Source: Streptomyces sp. 6-11-2 (lineage in GTDB: Bacteria; Actinomycetota; Actinomycetes; Streptomycetales; Streptomycetaceae). Taken from it: 64,000 nt of DNA. Positions 9,228-21,037 of the stretch are shown here, one piece after another. Made by a program: the position numbers and the translations under genes. The notes below the pieces were generated by a model that worked only from the letters and a program-made list of their open reading frames with translations, had not been told where the DNA came from and made no database searches. The DNA lies in contig NZ_BJOR01000001.1 in NCBI RefSeq assembly GCF_006540305.1, forward strand, positions 5,890,001 to 5,954,000. Direction: 5' to 3'. How positions within the stretch are numbered: position 1 is the first letter of the stretch; every line of letters begins with the position of its first letter.

Positions 9228-9740
9228 GTGAGTCTCGTGACCCTCCTCCCGTTCATCGTGCTCATCGGGGCCATGTTCCTGATGACCCGGTCGGCCAAGA
9301 AGAAGCAGCAGCAGGCCGCGGACATGCGCGACCAGATGCAGCCCGGTAGTGGTATCCGCACCATCGGGGGCATGTACGCCACGGTCAAGGAGGTCAACGA
9401 CGACACGGTCCTCCTCGACGCGGGCCCGGGCGTCGATCTGCTGTTCGCCAAGAACGCGATCGCGACCGTCCTGAGCGACGACGAGTACAACCGCATCGTC
9501 CACGGCGTCGAGCACGACCTGAAGTCCGACGCCGACCTCGTCCCCGACGACGCCTCCTCCCTCACCGGTGCCGACGAGTCCGCCGACACCGACGGCGCCT
9601 CCGACGACAAGCCCATCGACCTCGGCAAGAAGGACGCGGCCGAGGACCCGGCCGAGTCGGCCGAGGAGCCGGCCGACGCGGCCGAGGCGAAGGCGGAGGA
9701 CGAGCCGAAGAAGACCGACGGCGACTCCGAGGCGAAGTAG
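9228..9740 (+). CDS. yajC: preprotein translocase accessory subunit YajC
   Basis: A 170-residue single-span membrane protein that associates with SecDF and SecYEG. The N-terminal transmembrane helix LVTLLPFIVLIGAMFLMTRS is followed by KKKQQQ and the conserved domain with MQPGSGIRTIGGMYATV and a VLLDAGPGVDLLF strand. From about residue 100 the protein becomes a long acidic tail rich in Asp, Glu and Ala, absent from the roughly 110-residue E. coli protein. secD follows, separated by a 13-bp stem hairpin. Confidence 0.93.
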   Translation: MSLVTLLPFIVLIGAMFLMTRSAKKKQQQAADMRDQMQPGSGIRTIGGMYATVKEVNDDTVLLDAGPGVDLLFAKNAIATVLSDDEYNRIVHGVEHDLKSDADLVPDDASSLTGADESADTDGASDDKPIDLGKKDAAEDPAESAEEPADAAEAKAEDEPKKTDGDSEAK

Positions 9741-9746
9741 TCACCA

Positions 9747-9782
9747 CCCAGGGCGCGCGGCACGACCTGCGCGCGCCCTGGG
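9747..9782 (+). terminator. GC-rich hairpin between yajC and secD
   Basis: CCCAGGGCGCGCG (9747-9759) pairs perfectly with its complement at 9770-9782 across a 10-base loop. There is no U tract. It may attenuate read-through into secDF. Confidence 0.6.
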
Positions 9783-9875
9783 ATGCGTTCACTTCGCGCG
9801 GGATTCCGACACCATGTGATGGCCGTCGCCGAGCTCACCCGGCGCGGGACGGCCCGAGAGGGAGTAGCTGAAAAG

Positions 9876-11645
9876 GTGGCTGTATCCAAAAAGGGACGCA
9901 GTGCGAGCGCCCAGAGCAAGCCGGGGCGCTCGCTGGCCCTCATTCTGATCGCCATCGTGGCGCTCACCGGAGGCATGTTCGTCACCGGCAACACCGCTCC
10001 GCGCCTGGGCATCGACCTGGCCGGCGGTACGAGTATCACGCTGCGGGCGGTACCGGAGCGCGGTCAGGAATCCGCGGTCAACAAGGCCAACATGGACACG
10101 GCTGTCAACATCATGGAACGCCGTGTCAATGGTCTCGGTGTATCGGAGGCCGAGGTCCAGACCCAGGGGAATGACAACATCATTGTCAACATCCCCAAGG
10201 GCACCAACTCCAAGCAGGCCCGGGAGCAGGTCGGCACCACCGCGAAGCTGTACTTCCGCCCGGTCCTCGCCACCGACATCAGCGGCGCCGCCCCGGCCGA
10301 GCCGTCGCCCAGCACCTCCCACAAGGCGACCGACAAGTCCACCGGCGCGGCGACCCCCTCCGGTTCCCCGACTCCCTCGGCCACCGAGACCAAGCAGGGC
10401 CGCCCGGTCACCGACGCTCTGAAGGCGGACGCCACCCCGTCCGCGAGCGGCTCCTCGGCCAGCCCGAACGCCTCGGCGAGCCCGTCGGCCTCCACCAGCG
10501 CCGCACCGTCCCCGAGCAGCGGCTCCGGTGACGCGAACAGCAAGCTCCAGGCCGAGTACGCCGCCCTGGACTGCAGCAAGCAGGACGTGCGTGCCACCGC
10601 CGGCAAGGGCGTGCTGCCCACCGAGTCGACCGTCGCCTGTGGCCAGAGCTCGCAGGGCCAGTGGCAGAAGTACCTGCTCGGCCCCGCCCAGGTGGACGGC
10701 ACCGACGTCAAGAAGGCAGACGCCGTCTTCAACACGCAGACCGCCTCCGGCTGGACCGTGACCATGGAGTTCACCTCCAAGGGCGCCACGAAGTTCGCCG
10801 ACATCACCGGCAAGCTGGCCCAGAACCCCTCGCCGCAGAACCAGTTCGCCATCGTCCTGGACGGCGACGTCGTCTCCGACCCGTACGTCAGCCAGGCGCT
10901 GACCGGCGGCAGCGCGGAGATCTCCGGCCACTTCACCCAGGAGGAGGCGCAGAGCCTCGCCAACATGCTGTCCTACGGCTCGCTGCCGCTGACCTTCAAG
11001 GAGGACAGCGTCACCACCGTGACCGCCGCGCTCGGCGGCGAGCAGCTGCACGCCGGTCTGATCGCGGGCGCCATCGGCCTGGCCCTGGTCGTGATCTACC
11101 TGGTGGTCTACTACCGCGGCCTGGCGATGATCGCCATCACTTCGCTGATGGTCTCCGCGATGCTGACGTACACCCTCATGTCGCTGCTCGGCCCGACCAT
11201 CGGCTTCGCGCTGAACCTGCCGGCCGTGTGCGGCGCGATCGTCGCGATCGGTATCACCGCGGACTCGTTCATCGTGTTCTTCGAACGCATAAGGGACGAG
11301 ATCCGCGAGGGCCGCTCGCTGCGCCCCGCCGTGGAGCGCGGCTGGCCGCGGGCCCGGCGTACCGTCCTCGTCTCGGACTTCGTGTCGTTCCTGGCCGCCG
11401 CCGTGCTGTTCATCGTGACCGTCGGCAAGGTGCAGGGCTTCGCGTTCACGCTCGGTCTGACCACGGTGCTCGACGTGGTCGTCATCTTCCTGTTCACCAA
11501 GCCGCTGATGACGATTCTCGCCCGTCGGAAGTTCTTCGCCAGTGGCCACAGCTGGTCGGGACTGGATCCCAAGCGCCTGGGCGCCAAGCCTCCGCTGCGC
11601 CGCACCCGCCGTCCCTCCGCCCCCATCGAGACGAAGGAGGCGTGA
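9876..11645 (+). CDS. secD: protein-export membrane protein SecD
   Basis: A 589-residue RND-type subunit that uses the proton gradient to pull secreted proteins through SecYEG. Transmembrane helix 1 is near residues 22-40, followed by the D1 motif GIDLAGGTSI, a large extracytoplasmic P1 region, and five C-terminal helices starting around residue 390 (AGLIAGAIGLALVVIYLVVYY). A Ser/Thr/Pro/Ala-rich insertion of about 90 residues (about 137-226) interrupts the P1 domain. I favour GTG 9876 after GGGAG; a longer form from ATG 9819 or 9783 is possible. secF follows after one base. Confidence 0.93.
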   Translation: MAVSKKGRSASAQSKPGRSLALILIAIVALTGGMFVTGNTAPRLGIDLAGGTSITLRAVPERGQESAVNKANMDTAVNIMERRVNGLGVSEAEVQTQGNDNIIVNIPKGTNSKQAREQVGTTAKLYFRPVLATDISGAAPAEPSPSTSHKATDKSTGAATPSGSPTPSATETKQGRPVTDALKADATPSASGSSASPNASASPSASTSAAPSPSSGSGDANSKLQAEYAALDCSKQDVRATAGKGVLPTESTVACGQSSQGQWQKYLLGPAQVDGTDVKKADAVFNTQTASGWTVTMEFTSKGATKFADITGKLAQNPSPQNQFAIVLDGDVVSDPYVSQALTGGSAEISGHFTQEEAQSLANMLSYGSLPLTFKEDSVTTVTAALGGEQLHAGLIAGAIGLALVVIYLVVYYRGLAMIAITSLMVSAMLTYTLMSLLGPTIGFALNLPAVCGAIVAIGITADSFIVFFERIRDEIREGRSLRPAVERGWPRARRTVLVSDFVSFLAAAVLFIVTVGKVQGFAFTLGLTTVLDVVVIFLFTKPLMTILARRKFFASGHSWSGLDPKRLGAKPPLRRTRRPSAPIETKEA

Positions 11646-11646
11646 G

Positions 11647-12777
11647 GTGTCCAAACTCGGCAACCTCGGCGCCCGACTGCACCACGGCGAGGTCGGCTAC
11701 GACTTCATCAAGAACCGCAAGATCTGGTACGGCATCTCCATCCTGATCACCATCACGGCCATCCTGGGCCTGGCGGTGCGTGGCCTGAACATGGGCATCG
11801 AGTTCCAGGGCGGAGCGGTCTTCACCACGCCGAAGCACATGAGCGCGTCGGTGGCCCAGGCGGAGAGCTACGCCCACGACGCCGCCTCCGGCGCGGAGTC
11901 GATCGTGCAGAAGCTCGGTGACGGCACCCTGCGCATCCAGATCGCCGGCATCGAGACCGGCAAGTCCGACCAGGTCAAGGAAGCTCTGGCCAAGGACCTG
12001 AAGGTCAATCCGGAGCACATCAACGCCGACCTGGTCGGTCCTAGCTGGGGTGAGCAGATCGCCAACAAGGCCTGGCAGGGCCTGGGGATCTTCATGGTCC
12101 TGGTCGTGATCTACCTGGCGATCGCGTTCGAGTGGCGCATGGCGCTGGCCGCGCTCGTCGCGCTGATCCACGACCTGACGATCACCACCGGCGTCTACGC
12201 CCTCGTCGGCTTCGAGGTCACGCCCGGCACGGTGATCGGTCTGCTGACGATCCTCGGTTACTCGCTCTACGACACGGTCGTCGTCTTCGACAGCCTCAAG
12301 GAGCAGACGAAGGACATCACTCGGCAGACCCGCTGGACGTACAGCGAGATCGCGAACCGCTCGATCAACGGCACGCTGATCCGTTCCATCAACACCACCG
12401 TGGTGGCGCTGCTGCCGGTGGCGGGCCTGCTGTTCATCGGCGGCGGTGTGCTCGGCGCGGGCATGCTGAACGACATCTCGCTGTCGCTGTTCGTCGGCCT
12501 CGCGGCCGGTGCGTACTCCTCGATCTTCATCGCCACGCCGCTCGTCGCCGATCTCAAGGAACTCGAGCCGCAGATGAAGGCCCTCAAGAAGCGCGTGCTC
12601 GCGAAGCGGGCGCACGCGGCGGCGCAGGGCGAGTCCCTGGAGGCGGAGTCCGCCGGGGTCACCGCCGGTGACGAGCCGGAGGACCTGGAGGACGCCGCAC
12701 CCGCCGTGGTGGGCCCGCGCAACCAGCCCGCCTCCCGCGGCCGGGGCCGCGGCCGACCCTCGGGGAAGCGACGATGA
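11647..12777 (+). CDS. secF: protein-export membrane protein SecF
   Basis: A 376-residue partner of SecD with six predicted transmembrane helices. The first is YGISILITITAILGLAVRGL, followed by the motif GIEFQGGAVF. A second block begins about residue 142 with GIFMVLVVIYLAIAFEWRMA. The D4-like motif region ILGYSLYDTVVVFDSLKE is intact. GTG 11647 follows an excellent GAAGGAGG that lies inside the end of secD. The C-terminal 60 residues are charged and cytoplasmic. Its stop overlaps the apt ATG. Confidence 0.95.
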   Translation: MSKLGNLGARLHHGEVGYDFIKNRKIWYGISILITITAILGLAVRGLNMGIEFQGGAVFTTPKHMSASVAQAESYAHDAASGAESIVQKLGDGTLRIQIAGIETGKSDQVKEALAKDLKVNPEHINADLVGPSWGEQIANKAWQGLGIFMVLVVIYLAIAFEWRMALAALVALIHDLTITTGVYALVGFEVTPGTVIGLLTILGYSLYDTVVVFDSLKEQTKDITRQTRWTYSEIANRSINGTLIRSINTTVVALLPVAGLLFIGGGVLGAGMLNDISLSLFVGLAAGAYSSIFIATPLVADLKELEPQMKALKKRVLAKRAHAAAQGESLEAESAGVTAGDEPEDLEDAAPAVVGPRNQPASRGRGRGRPSGKRR

Positions 12778-13313
12778 CCGATGTCCAGGAGCTGCTGCTC
12801 AGCCGCATCCGTGATGTGGCCGACTATCCGTCGCCGGGGGTGATGTTCAAGGACATCACCCCGCTCCTGGCGGATCCGGCGGCGTTCACCGTCCTCACGG
12901 ACGCGCTGGCGGAGGTCGGCACCCGGGAGGGGGCGACGAAGGTCGTCGGCCTGGAGGCCCGCGGCTTCATCCTCGGCGCCCCGGTCGCGCTCCGCGCGGG
13001 CCTCGGCTTCATCCCCGTGCGCAAGGCGGGCAAGCTCCCCGGAGCGACGCTGAGCCAGGCGTACGACCTGGAGTACGGCTCGGCGGAGATCGAGGTCCAC
13101 GCGGAGGATCTGAGCGCGGGGGACCGTGTTCTCGTCGTCGACGACGTGCTCGCGACGGGAGGTACCGCGGAGGCGTCCATCCAGCTCATCCGGCGGGCCG
13201 GGGCGGAGGTCGCCGGTGTGGCGGTACTGATGGAACTCGGGTTTCTCGGTGGGCGGACCCGGTTGGAGCCGGCGTTGTCGGGGGCGCCGCTGGAGGCGCT
13301 CCTCCGGCTCTGA
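12774..13313 (+). CDS. apt: adenine phosphoribosyltransferase
   Basis: A 179-residue purine salvage enzyme that makes AMP from adenine and PRPP. The N-terminal YPSPGVMFKDITPLL and the PRPP loop VLVVDDVLATGGTA (about residues 118-131) are diagnostic, and GLEARGFILGAPVA is the adenine-side loop. The ATG overlaps the secF stop. The order secD-secF-apt-relA is a classic actinobacterial arrangement linking purine salvage with the (p)ppGpp enzyme. Confidence 0.96.
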   Translation: MTDVQELLLSRIRDVADYPSPGVMFKDITPLLADPAAFTVLTDALAEVGTREGATKVVGLEARGFILGAPVALRAGLGFIPVRKAGKLPGATLSQAYDLEYGSAEIEVHAEDLSAGDRVLVVDDVLATGGTAEASIQLIRRAGAEVAGVAVLMELGFLGGRTRLEPALSGAPLEALLRL

Positions 13314-13324
13314 GTGTGGTGTGT

Positions 13325-13355
13325 GGGGGCCTGGGGCTTGGTGCCCCGGGCCCCC
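13325..13355 (+). terminator. terminator hairpin after apt
   Basis: GGGGGCC(T)GGGGC at 13325-13337 pairs with GCCCC(G)GGCCCCC at 13343-13355, giving 12 GC pairs and one T-G pair with a 5-base loop. It lies 12 bp after the apt stop codon. Confidence 0.65.
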
Positions 13356-13360
13356 TGTTC

Positions 13361-13727
13361 CGGGGCTGCGCCCCCGCTCCGCCCACCCGTCTCGGTGGGT
13401 GGGTAGGGTCCCGTCCCCGGGGCTTCGCCCCAGACCCCGGCGGGGCTTCGCCCCCGGCTTTCCCGGCCGCCCACCCGTCTTGGTGAGTGAAGAGGATCCC
13501 TCCCTGGGCTTCGCCCCAGACCCCGGCGGGGGCTTCGCCCCCTGCACCCCCGGCTTTCCCACCCGGCCACCCGTTGTGAAAAGGGCCCCTCCCTGGGGCT
13601 TCGCCCCAGACCCCAGCGGGGGCTCTGCCCCCTGCCCCCCCGGTTTCCCGGCCCTCTGCCCGGCTCGGTGGGGGAGAGGCGCCCTCCTGGGGCTCTGCCC
13701 AGGTCCCGGCGGGGGCTTCGGACCCCG
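13361..13727. repeat. tandem GC-rich hairpin repeats between apt and relA
   Basis: Five related copies start at about 13361, 13419, 13506, 13595 and 13689. The last four are spaced 87-94 bp. The best-conserved core has two small hairpins, GGGGCTTCGCCCC and GGGGGCTTCGCCCC, separated by AGACCCCGGC. Each core is followed by a variable segment with GGCTTTCCC and CACCCG. Copies drift (CTTCG becomes CTCTG in copies 3 and 4), and the first copy is only a half unit. An open frame through the repeats would encode reiterated GFAPDPGGGFAP-like peptides; I regard that as an artefact. A related single element occurs near 57481. Confidence 0.85.
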
Positions 13728-13913
13728 TACACCGGGCGGTGCCCGGTTGTTCGGGGGCTTGAAAGGGGGGTACCGGAATCTCGTGTCCGTCTTGTGTGTT
13801 AGTCCCGTAAACGGTCCTTCGATCGGGCTGGAGGGGATCCTGGAGCTCTGGATCGCTACCATGGGGGCTCCGGAGCCTGACTGGGGGACCCGGATCGCGC
13901 ACGAGGAGTCCTC
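13728..13913. other. spacer upstream of relA
   Basis: This unique sequence between the repeats and relA has locally lower GC around 13790-13825 (including TGTGTTAGTCCCGTAAACGG), so the relA promoter probably lies here. I cannot place a -35/-10 pair with confidence. ACGAGGAG (13901-13908) is the relA ribosome site. Confidence 0.4.
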
Positions 13914-16451
<2,538 letters not shown>

Positions 16452-16491
16452 CCGCCACCGGACGAGTCCGGGGGAAAGACAAGTACAGAGA

Positions 16492-16534
16492 ACGGCTGAG
16501 GGCCCCCGTAGGCGCTACGGGGGCCCTCAGCCGT
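16492..16534. terminator. bidirectional terminator between relA and the DUF349 gene
   Basis: A perfect 20-bp stem at 16492-16511 and 16515-16534 with a 3-base GCG loop sits between convergent genes. It can serve both strands. Confidence 0.85.
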
Positions 16535-16591
16535 CAGTGGAAGCGTCGCCGGATCCAGGCGAACCCGGATCCGGATCCAGGCGGACCCGGA

Positions 16592-17821
16592 TCAGCCGCC
16601 GAACTCCTGGAGGCCCTTCAGAGCCTGGTCCAGGAGCGCCTGGCGGCCCTCAAGCTCCTTCTCGAGCTTGTCGGCCCTGGAGGAGTTGCCCTGGGCGCGG
16701 GCCTGCTCGATCTGCCCCCGCAGCTTGTCCACGGCGGCCTGGAGCTGACCGGTCAGACCCTCGGCACGGGCCAGCGCCTCCGGGTTCGTCCGGCGCCACT
16801 CGGCCTCCTCGGCCTCCTGGATGGCCCGGTCGACCGTCTGCATCCGGCCCTCCACCCGCGGACGGGCGTCGCGCGGTACATGGCCGATGGTCTCCCAGCG
16901 CTCGTTGATCGAGCGGAAGGCTGCGCGGGCGGCCTTCAGATCCGTGATCGGCAGGAGCTTCTCGGCCTCTCCGGCCAGCTCCTCCTTCAGCTTCAGGTTC
17001 TCGGCCTGTTCGGCGTCCCGCTCGGCGAACACCGAGCTGCGGGCGGCGAAGAAGACGTCCTGGGCACCGCGGAAGCGGTTCCACAGGTCGTCCTCGTGCT
17101 CGCGCTGGGCACGGCCGGCTGCCTTCCACTCCGTCATCAGCTCGCGGTAGCGGGCCGAGGTGGGACCCCAGTCCGTCGAGCCCGACAGCGCCTCGGCCTC
17201 GGCGACCAGCCGCTCCTTGGCCTTGCGTGCGTCCTCGCGCTGCGCGTCCAGCTGCGCGAAGTGCGCCTTGCGCCGCTTGGAGAACGCCGACCGGGCGTGC
17301 GAGAAGCGGTGCCACAGCTCGTCGTCGGACTTGCGGTCCAGACGCGGCAGCCCCTTCCAGGTGTCCACCAGCGCGCGCAGCCGCTCCCCGGCCGCCCGCC
17401 ACTGATCGGAACGGGCCAGCTCCTCGGCCTCCGTGACCAGCGCCTCCTTGGAGTGCCGGGCCTCGTCCGCCTGCCGGGCGCGCTGCGCCTTGCGCTCCTC
17501 ACGGCGTGTCTCGACCGTCCCGACCAGCTTGTCCAGGCGGGCACGCAGCGCGTCCAGGTCGCCGACCGCGTGGTGCGCGTCGATCTGCTCCCGCAGATGG
17601 CCGACGGCGGCCTGGGCGTCCTTGGCCGACAGGTCGGTGGTCTGCACTCGCTTCTCGAGGAGGCCGATCTCGACAACCAGGCCCTCGTACTTGCGCTCGA
17701 AGTAGGCCAGCGCCTCCTCAGGGGAGCCGGCCTGCCAGGAACCGACGACCTGCTCGCCATCGGCCGTACGCACGTACACGGTCCCCGTCTCGTCGACGCG
17801 GCCCCACGGGTCGCTGCTCAC
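16592..17821 (-). CDS. DUF349 family coiled-coil protein
   Basis: A 409-residue, strongly charged, helical protein made of repeated DUF349 units: W-x-x-x-G/A and F-R/S-x-A motifs recur, for example RELMTEWKAAGRAQREHEDDLWNRFRGAQDVFF and FRSINERWETIGHVPRD. The N-terminal 75 residues (WGRVDETGTVYVRTADGE) form a separate small beta domain. The C-terminus is a coiled coil (ELEGRQALLDQALKGLQEF). It starts at GTG 17821 with GAGGAGG upstream. No enzymatic motif is visible. Proteobacterial DUF349 proteins have been linked to phase behaviour; the actinobacterial role is unknown to me. Confidence 0.85.
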   Translation of the reverse strand: MSSDPWGRVDETGTVYVRTADGEQVVGSWQAGSPEEALAYFERKYEGLVVEIGLLEKRVQTTDLSAKDAQAAVGHLREQIDAHHAVGDLDALRARLDKLVGTVETRREERKAQRARQADEARHSKEALVTEAEELARSDQWRAAGERLRALVDTWKGLPRLDRKSDDELWHRFSHARSAFSKRRKAHFAQLDAQREDARKAKERLVAEAEALSGSTDWGPTSARYRELMTEWKAAGRAQREHEDDLWNRFRGAQDVFFAARSSVFAERDAEQAENLKLKEELAGEAEKLLPITDLKAARAAFRSINERWETIGHVPRDARPRVEGRMQTVDRAIQEAEEAEWRRTNPEALARAEGLTGQLQAAVDKLRGQIEQARAQGNSSRADKLEKELEGRQALLDQALKGLQEFGG

Positions 17822-17967
17822 AGCGCCTCCTCCACATGATGCCTGCGGAGGGCCTCGAAGCTCCCCCGGGCATCGTCCACAGTTTCGTCACCGCCAACAT
17901 AGGCGACCGGCGGGTGGCCTGTCCGCATCCAGCGCGACCGAAATTTCCCAGCCGGTCGTCGCTGCCG

Positions 17968-18801
17968 TCAGGACTTCGTCACCGTCGCCTTGTTGATCAC
18001 CACGGTCGCGTTCGGGGCGGTGTTGCCCGTCTCCGGATCGGCGGGCTCCGCGCCTGCGTCCGCGATCTTCTTCAGCACCTTCATACCCGACTCGGAGACG
18101 GTGCCGAAAGGCGTGTAGCTGGGCGGGAGAGGACTGTCCTGGTACACCAGGAAGAACTGGCTTCCACCGGAGTGCGCCTGCCCCGTGTTGGCCATCGCCA
18201 CGGTGCCCGCCGGATAGACGTCGCCCTTCAGGCTTTTGTCCTTGAGGTTCTCGTCGGGAATCGTGTATCCGGGACCACCCCGGCCCGTACCCTCCGGGTC
18301 GCCGCACTGCAGGACATAGATGCCCTCGGCGGTGAGCCGGTGGCACTTGGTGTGGTCGAAGAAGCCCTTTCCGGCCAGGAAGTCGAAGGAGTTCACGGTG
18401 TGCGGTGCCGCGGACGCCTTCAGGTCCAGGTCCATCCCGCCGCACGTGGTGTCGAGCGTCATCGTGTACTTCGCCGACTTGTCGATGGACATCGCCGGTT
18501 CCTTGGCCCAGCTCAGCTTCTTCACCGAGCCCGCGGCCGGCTTCGCGCACGGGTCCGGCGCCTTGCTGGTGGCCGAGGCGCTCGGGGTGACCTCGGCGCT
18601 CGCGTTGGCCTTGTCGCCCTTGCCGTTCTTCAGCACCCCGGTCGTGTACAGCGCGACACTGCCGATCAGGACCACGCCCAGTACCGACGCGATCACGGAG
18701 GTGCGTACGCGTGACTTGCGCCGCGCGGCGGTGCGCCGCTGCTGCTGCCGCAAGAACTTCTCCCGGGCGAGCTGACGCCGCCGCTGCTCCTGGCTGACCA
18801 C
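17968..18801 (-). CDS. membrane-anchored cyclophilin-type peptidyl-prolyl isomerase
   Basis: A 277-residue protein. A very basic cytoplasmic N-terminus rich in Arg and Gln (about 33 residues) precedes one transmembrane helix (about residues 34-56). An extracytoplasmic linker then leads to a cyclophilin domain. The domain has FDHTKCHRLT with the catalytic arginine, QCGDPEGTGRGGPGYTIPDE, a GTVAMANTG strand and GSQFFLVYQDSPLP, all conserved. It probably folds secreted or cell-wall proteins. GTG 18801 follows GGAGAG. It is transcribed away from the MBL-fold gene. Confidence 0.93.
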   Translation of the reverse strand: MVSQEQRRRQLAREKFLRQQQRRTAARRKSRVRTSVIASVLGVVLIGSVALYTTGVLKNGKGDKANASAEVTPSASATSKAPDPCAKPAAGSVKKLSWAKEPAMSIDKSAKYTMTLDTTCGGMDLDLKASAAPHTVNSFDFLAGKGFFDHTKCHRLTAEGIYVLQCGDPEGTGRGGPGYTIPDENLKDKSLKGDVYPAGTVAMANTGQAHSGGSQFFLVYQDSPLPPSYTPFGTVSESGMKVLKKIADAGAEPADPETGNTAPNATVVINKATVTKS

Positions 18802-18916
18802 CGCGTTCTCTCCTCATGCGTCTCGTGTGTCCACCGGTCACGGGTGCGTCGCCCGAGGCGGCCACCCGCGTGTGCCCGTACCGTATATGGGTTACCTGAG
18901 GATCCGGCAGCGCCGG

Positions 18917-18922
18917 TAGGCT
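18917..18922 (+). promoter_or_regulatory. candidate -10 box (TAGGCT) for the MBL-hisS genes
   Basis: TAGGCT is preceded by TTACCT (18892-18897) at 19-bp spacing, a weak but plausible -35. The start would lie about 40 bp before the MBL-fold gene. Confidence 0.4.
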
Positions 18923-18969
18923 CTGACAACAGCTGCAGCCGCCCGTAATCGACACAACGAAGGACGATC

Positions 18970-19683
18970 GTGCTCATTGCCGGGTTCCCCGCCGGGGCCT
19001 GGGGGACGAACTGCTACCTCGTCGCCCCCGCCGCCGGTGAGGAGTGCGTGATCATCGACCCCGGCCACCAGGCCGCCCAAGGCGTCGAGGAAGCGGTCAG
19101 GAAGCATCGGCTCAAGCCCGTCGCCGTCGTTCTCACCCACGGCCACATCGACCACGTGGCCTCGGTCGTCCCGGTGTGCGGCGCGCACGACGTACCGGCC
19201 TGGATCCACCCGGCCGACCGGTACATGATGAGCGACCCCGAGAAGGCGCTCGGCCGGTCCATCGGCATGCCGCTCATGGGCGAGCTGACCGTGGGGGAAC
19301 CGGACGACGTGAAGGAACTGGCCGACGGCGCCGAGCTGAAGCTGGCCGGCCTGGAGTTCTCCGTCGCGCACGCGCCCGGCCATACCAAGGGGTCGGTGAC
19401 CTTCCGGATGCCCGGGGCCGCGGACATCCCGCCGGTCTTCTTCTCCGGGGATCTGCTGTTCGCCGGCTCCATCGGACGCACCGACCTGCCCGGCGGTGAC
19501 ACGGCCGAGATGTTCGACTCGCTGGCCCGCGTGTGCCTGCCGCTCGACGACTCGACCGTGGTGCTGTCCGGCCACGGCCCCCAGACGACCATCGGCCGGG
19601 AGCGCGCCACCAATCCCTATCTGCGGCAGGTGGCCGCCGGCCCGGGAGCGGACCTGGACGACGCTCCCCGACGAGGAATGTGA
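18970..19683 (+). CDS. metallo-beta-lactamase-fold hydrolase (glyoxalase II-like)
   Basis: A 237-residue hydrolase with a complete binuclear metal site: THGHIDH (H57, H59, D61, H62), the later HAPGHTKG histidine, the FSGDLLF aspartate and the C-terminal LSGHGP histidine. The best-known relatives hydrolyse S-lactoylglutathione or other thioesters. Actinobacteria use mycothiol, so a mycothiol-linked or other substrate is possible. GTG 18970 is preceded by AACGAAGG. It lies 13 bp before hisS, an arrangement widely kept in actinobacteria, so the two are probably co-transcribed. Confidence 0.9.
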   Translation: MLIAGFPAGAWGTNCYLVAPAAGEECVIIDPGHQAAQGVEEAVRKHRLKPVAVVLTHGHIDHVASVVPVCGAHDVPAWIHPADRYMMSDPEKALGRSIGMPLMGELTVGEPDDVKELADGAELKLAGLEFSVAHAPGHTKGSVTFRMPGAADIPPVFFSGDLLFAGSIGRTDLPGGDTAEMFDSLARVCLPLDDSTVVLSGHGPQTTIGRERATNPYLRQVAAGPGADLDDAPRRGM

Positions 19684-19696
19684 CGAGAGACCTTCC

Positions 19697-20959
19697 GTGA
19701 GCACCTTCAAGGCCCCCAAGGGCACGTACGACCTGATCCCGCCGGACTCCGCGAAGTACCTGGCGGTCCGCGAGGCGATCGCCGCCCCGCTGCGCAACTC
19801 CGGCTACGGCTACATCGAGACCCCCGGCTTCGAGAACGTGGAGCTGTTCGCACGCGGCGTCGGCGAGTCCACCGACATCGTGACCAAGGAGATGTACGCC
19901 TTCGAGACCAAGGGCGGCGACAAGCTCGCCCTGCGCCCCGAGGGCACCGCCTCCGTGCTCCGCGCCGCCCTGGAGGCCAACCTCCACAAGGCCGGCAACC
20001 TGCCGGTCAAGCTGTGGTACTCCGGCTCCTACTACCGCTACGAGCGCCCCCAGAAGGGCCGTTACCGCCACTTCTCGCAGGTCGGCGCGGAGGCGATCGG
20101 GGCGGAGGACCCGGCGCTCGACGCCGAGCTGATCATCCTGGCCGACCAGGCCTACCGTTCGCTGGGCCTGAGCAACTTCCGCATCCTGCTCAACAGTCTG
20201 GGCGACAAGGAGTGCCGTCCGGTCTACCGGGCCGCCCTCCAGGACTTCCTGCGCGGCCTGGACCTGGACGAGGACACCCGCACCCGGATCGACATCAACC
20301 CGCTGCGCGTCCTGGACGACAAGCGGGAGTCGGTGCAGAAGCAGCTGACGGGCGTCCCGCTGCTGCGCGACTACCTGTGCGACGGCTGCAAGGCGTACCA
20401 CGAGGAAGTGCGGGCGCTGCTGGAGGCCCAGGGAGTCGCCTTCGAGGACGACGCCAAGCTGGTCCGCGGACTCGACTACTACACCCGCACCACCTTCGAG
20501 TTCGTGCACGACGGGCTCGGGTCCCAGTCCGCGGTGGGCGGCGGCGGCCGGTACGACGGCCTGTCCGAGATGATCGGCGGCCCCGCGCTGCCGTCGGTGG
20601 GCTGGGCGCTGGGCGTGGACCGTACGGTCCTGGCCCTGGAGGCGGAGGGAGTCGAGCTCCCAATCCCGTCGGCCACCAGCGTGTTCGCGGTCCCGCTCGG
20701 CGAGGAGGCACGCCGGGTGCTGTTCGCGAAGGTCTCCGAACTGCGCAAGGTGGGCATCGCCGCCGACTTCTCCTACGGCCACAAGGGCCTCAAGGCCGCC
20801 ATGAAGGCGGCCAACCGGTCCGGTGCCCGCTTCACGCTCGTCGCCGGTGAGCGCGACCTCGCCGACGGCGTCGTCCAGCTCAAGGAGATGGAGTCCGGAG
20901 AGCAGACGGCGATCGCGGTCAACGAGATCGTCGCGGAACTGGAATCCCGCCTCGGCTGA
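19697..20959 (+). CDS. hisS: histidyl-tRNA synthetase
   Basis: A 420-residue class II aminoacyl-tRNA synthetase. Motif 2 is [21 protein letters not shown], histidine-binding [14 protein letters not shown] and [15 protein letters not shown] are present, and motif 3 is [15 protein letters not shown]. The C-terminal anticodon-binding domain ends with [20 protein letters not shown]. The GTG start at 19697 has GACGAGAGA upstream; longer open frames to the left are not supported. No T-box leader is seen. Confidence 0.97.
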   Translation: MSTFKAPKGTYDLIPPDSAKYLAVREAIAAPLRNSGYGYIETPGFENVELFARGVGESTDIVTKEMYAFETKGGDKLALRPEGTASVLRAALEANLHKAGNLPVKLWYSGSYYRYERPQKGRYRHFSQVGAEAIGAEDPALDAELIILADQAYRSLGLSNFRILLNSLGDKECRPVYRAALQDFLRGLDLDEDTRTRIDINPLRVLDDKRESVQKQLTGVPLLRDYLCDGCKAYHEEVRALLEAQGVAFEDDAKLVRGLDYYTRTTFEFVHDGLGSQSAVGGGGRYDGLSEMIGGPALPSVGWALGVDRTVLALEAEGVELPIPSATSVFAVPLGEEARRVLFAKVSELRKVGIAADFSYGHKGLKAAMKAANRSGARFTLVAGERDLADGVVQLKEMESGEQTAIAVNEIVAELESRLG

Positions 20960-20971
20960 CGCTCCTCACGC

Positions 20972-21007
20972 AAGGGCGCCGGTGCTCGTCCCGGCACCGG
21001 CGCCCTT
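20972..21007. terminator. terminator hairpin after hisS
   Basis: AAGGGCGCCGGTGC (20972-20985) pairs with GCACCGGCGCCCTT (20994-21007) across an 8-base loop. It sits between the convergent hisS and ABC permease genes. Confidence 0.8.
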
Positions 21008-21037
21008 CGCCGTTCCGGCCGCGGCCGCCTCCCGGAC

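Noticed and set aside
18923..19697. T-box leader for hisS (and alaS)
   Set aside because: hisS follows its neighbour by 13 bp and alaS overlaps its neighbour; no T-box sequence is present.
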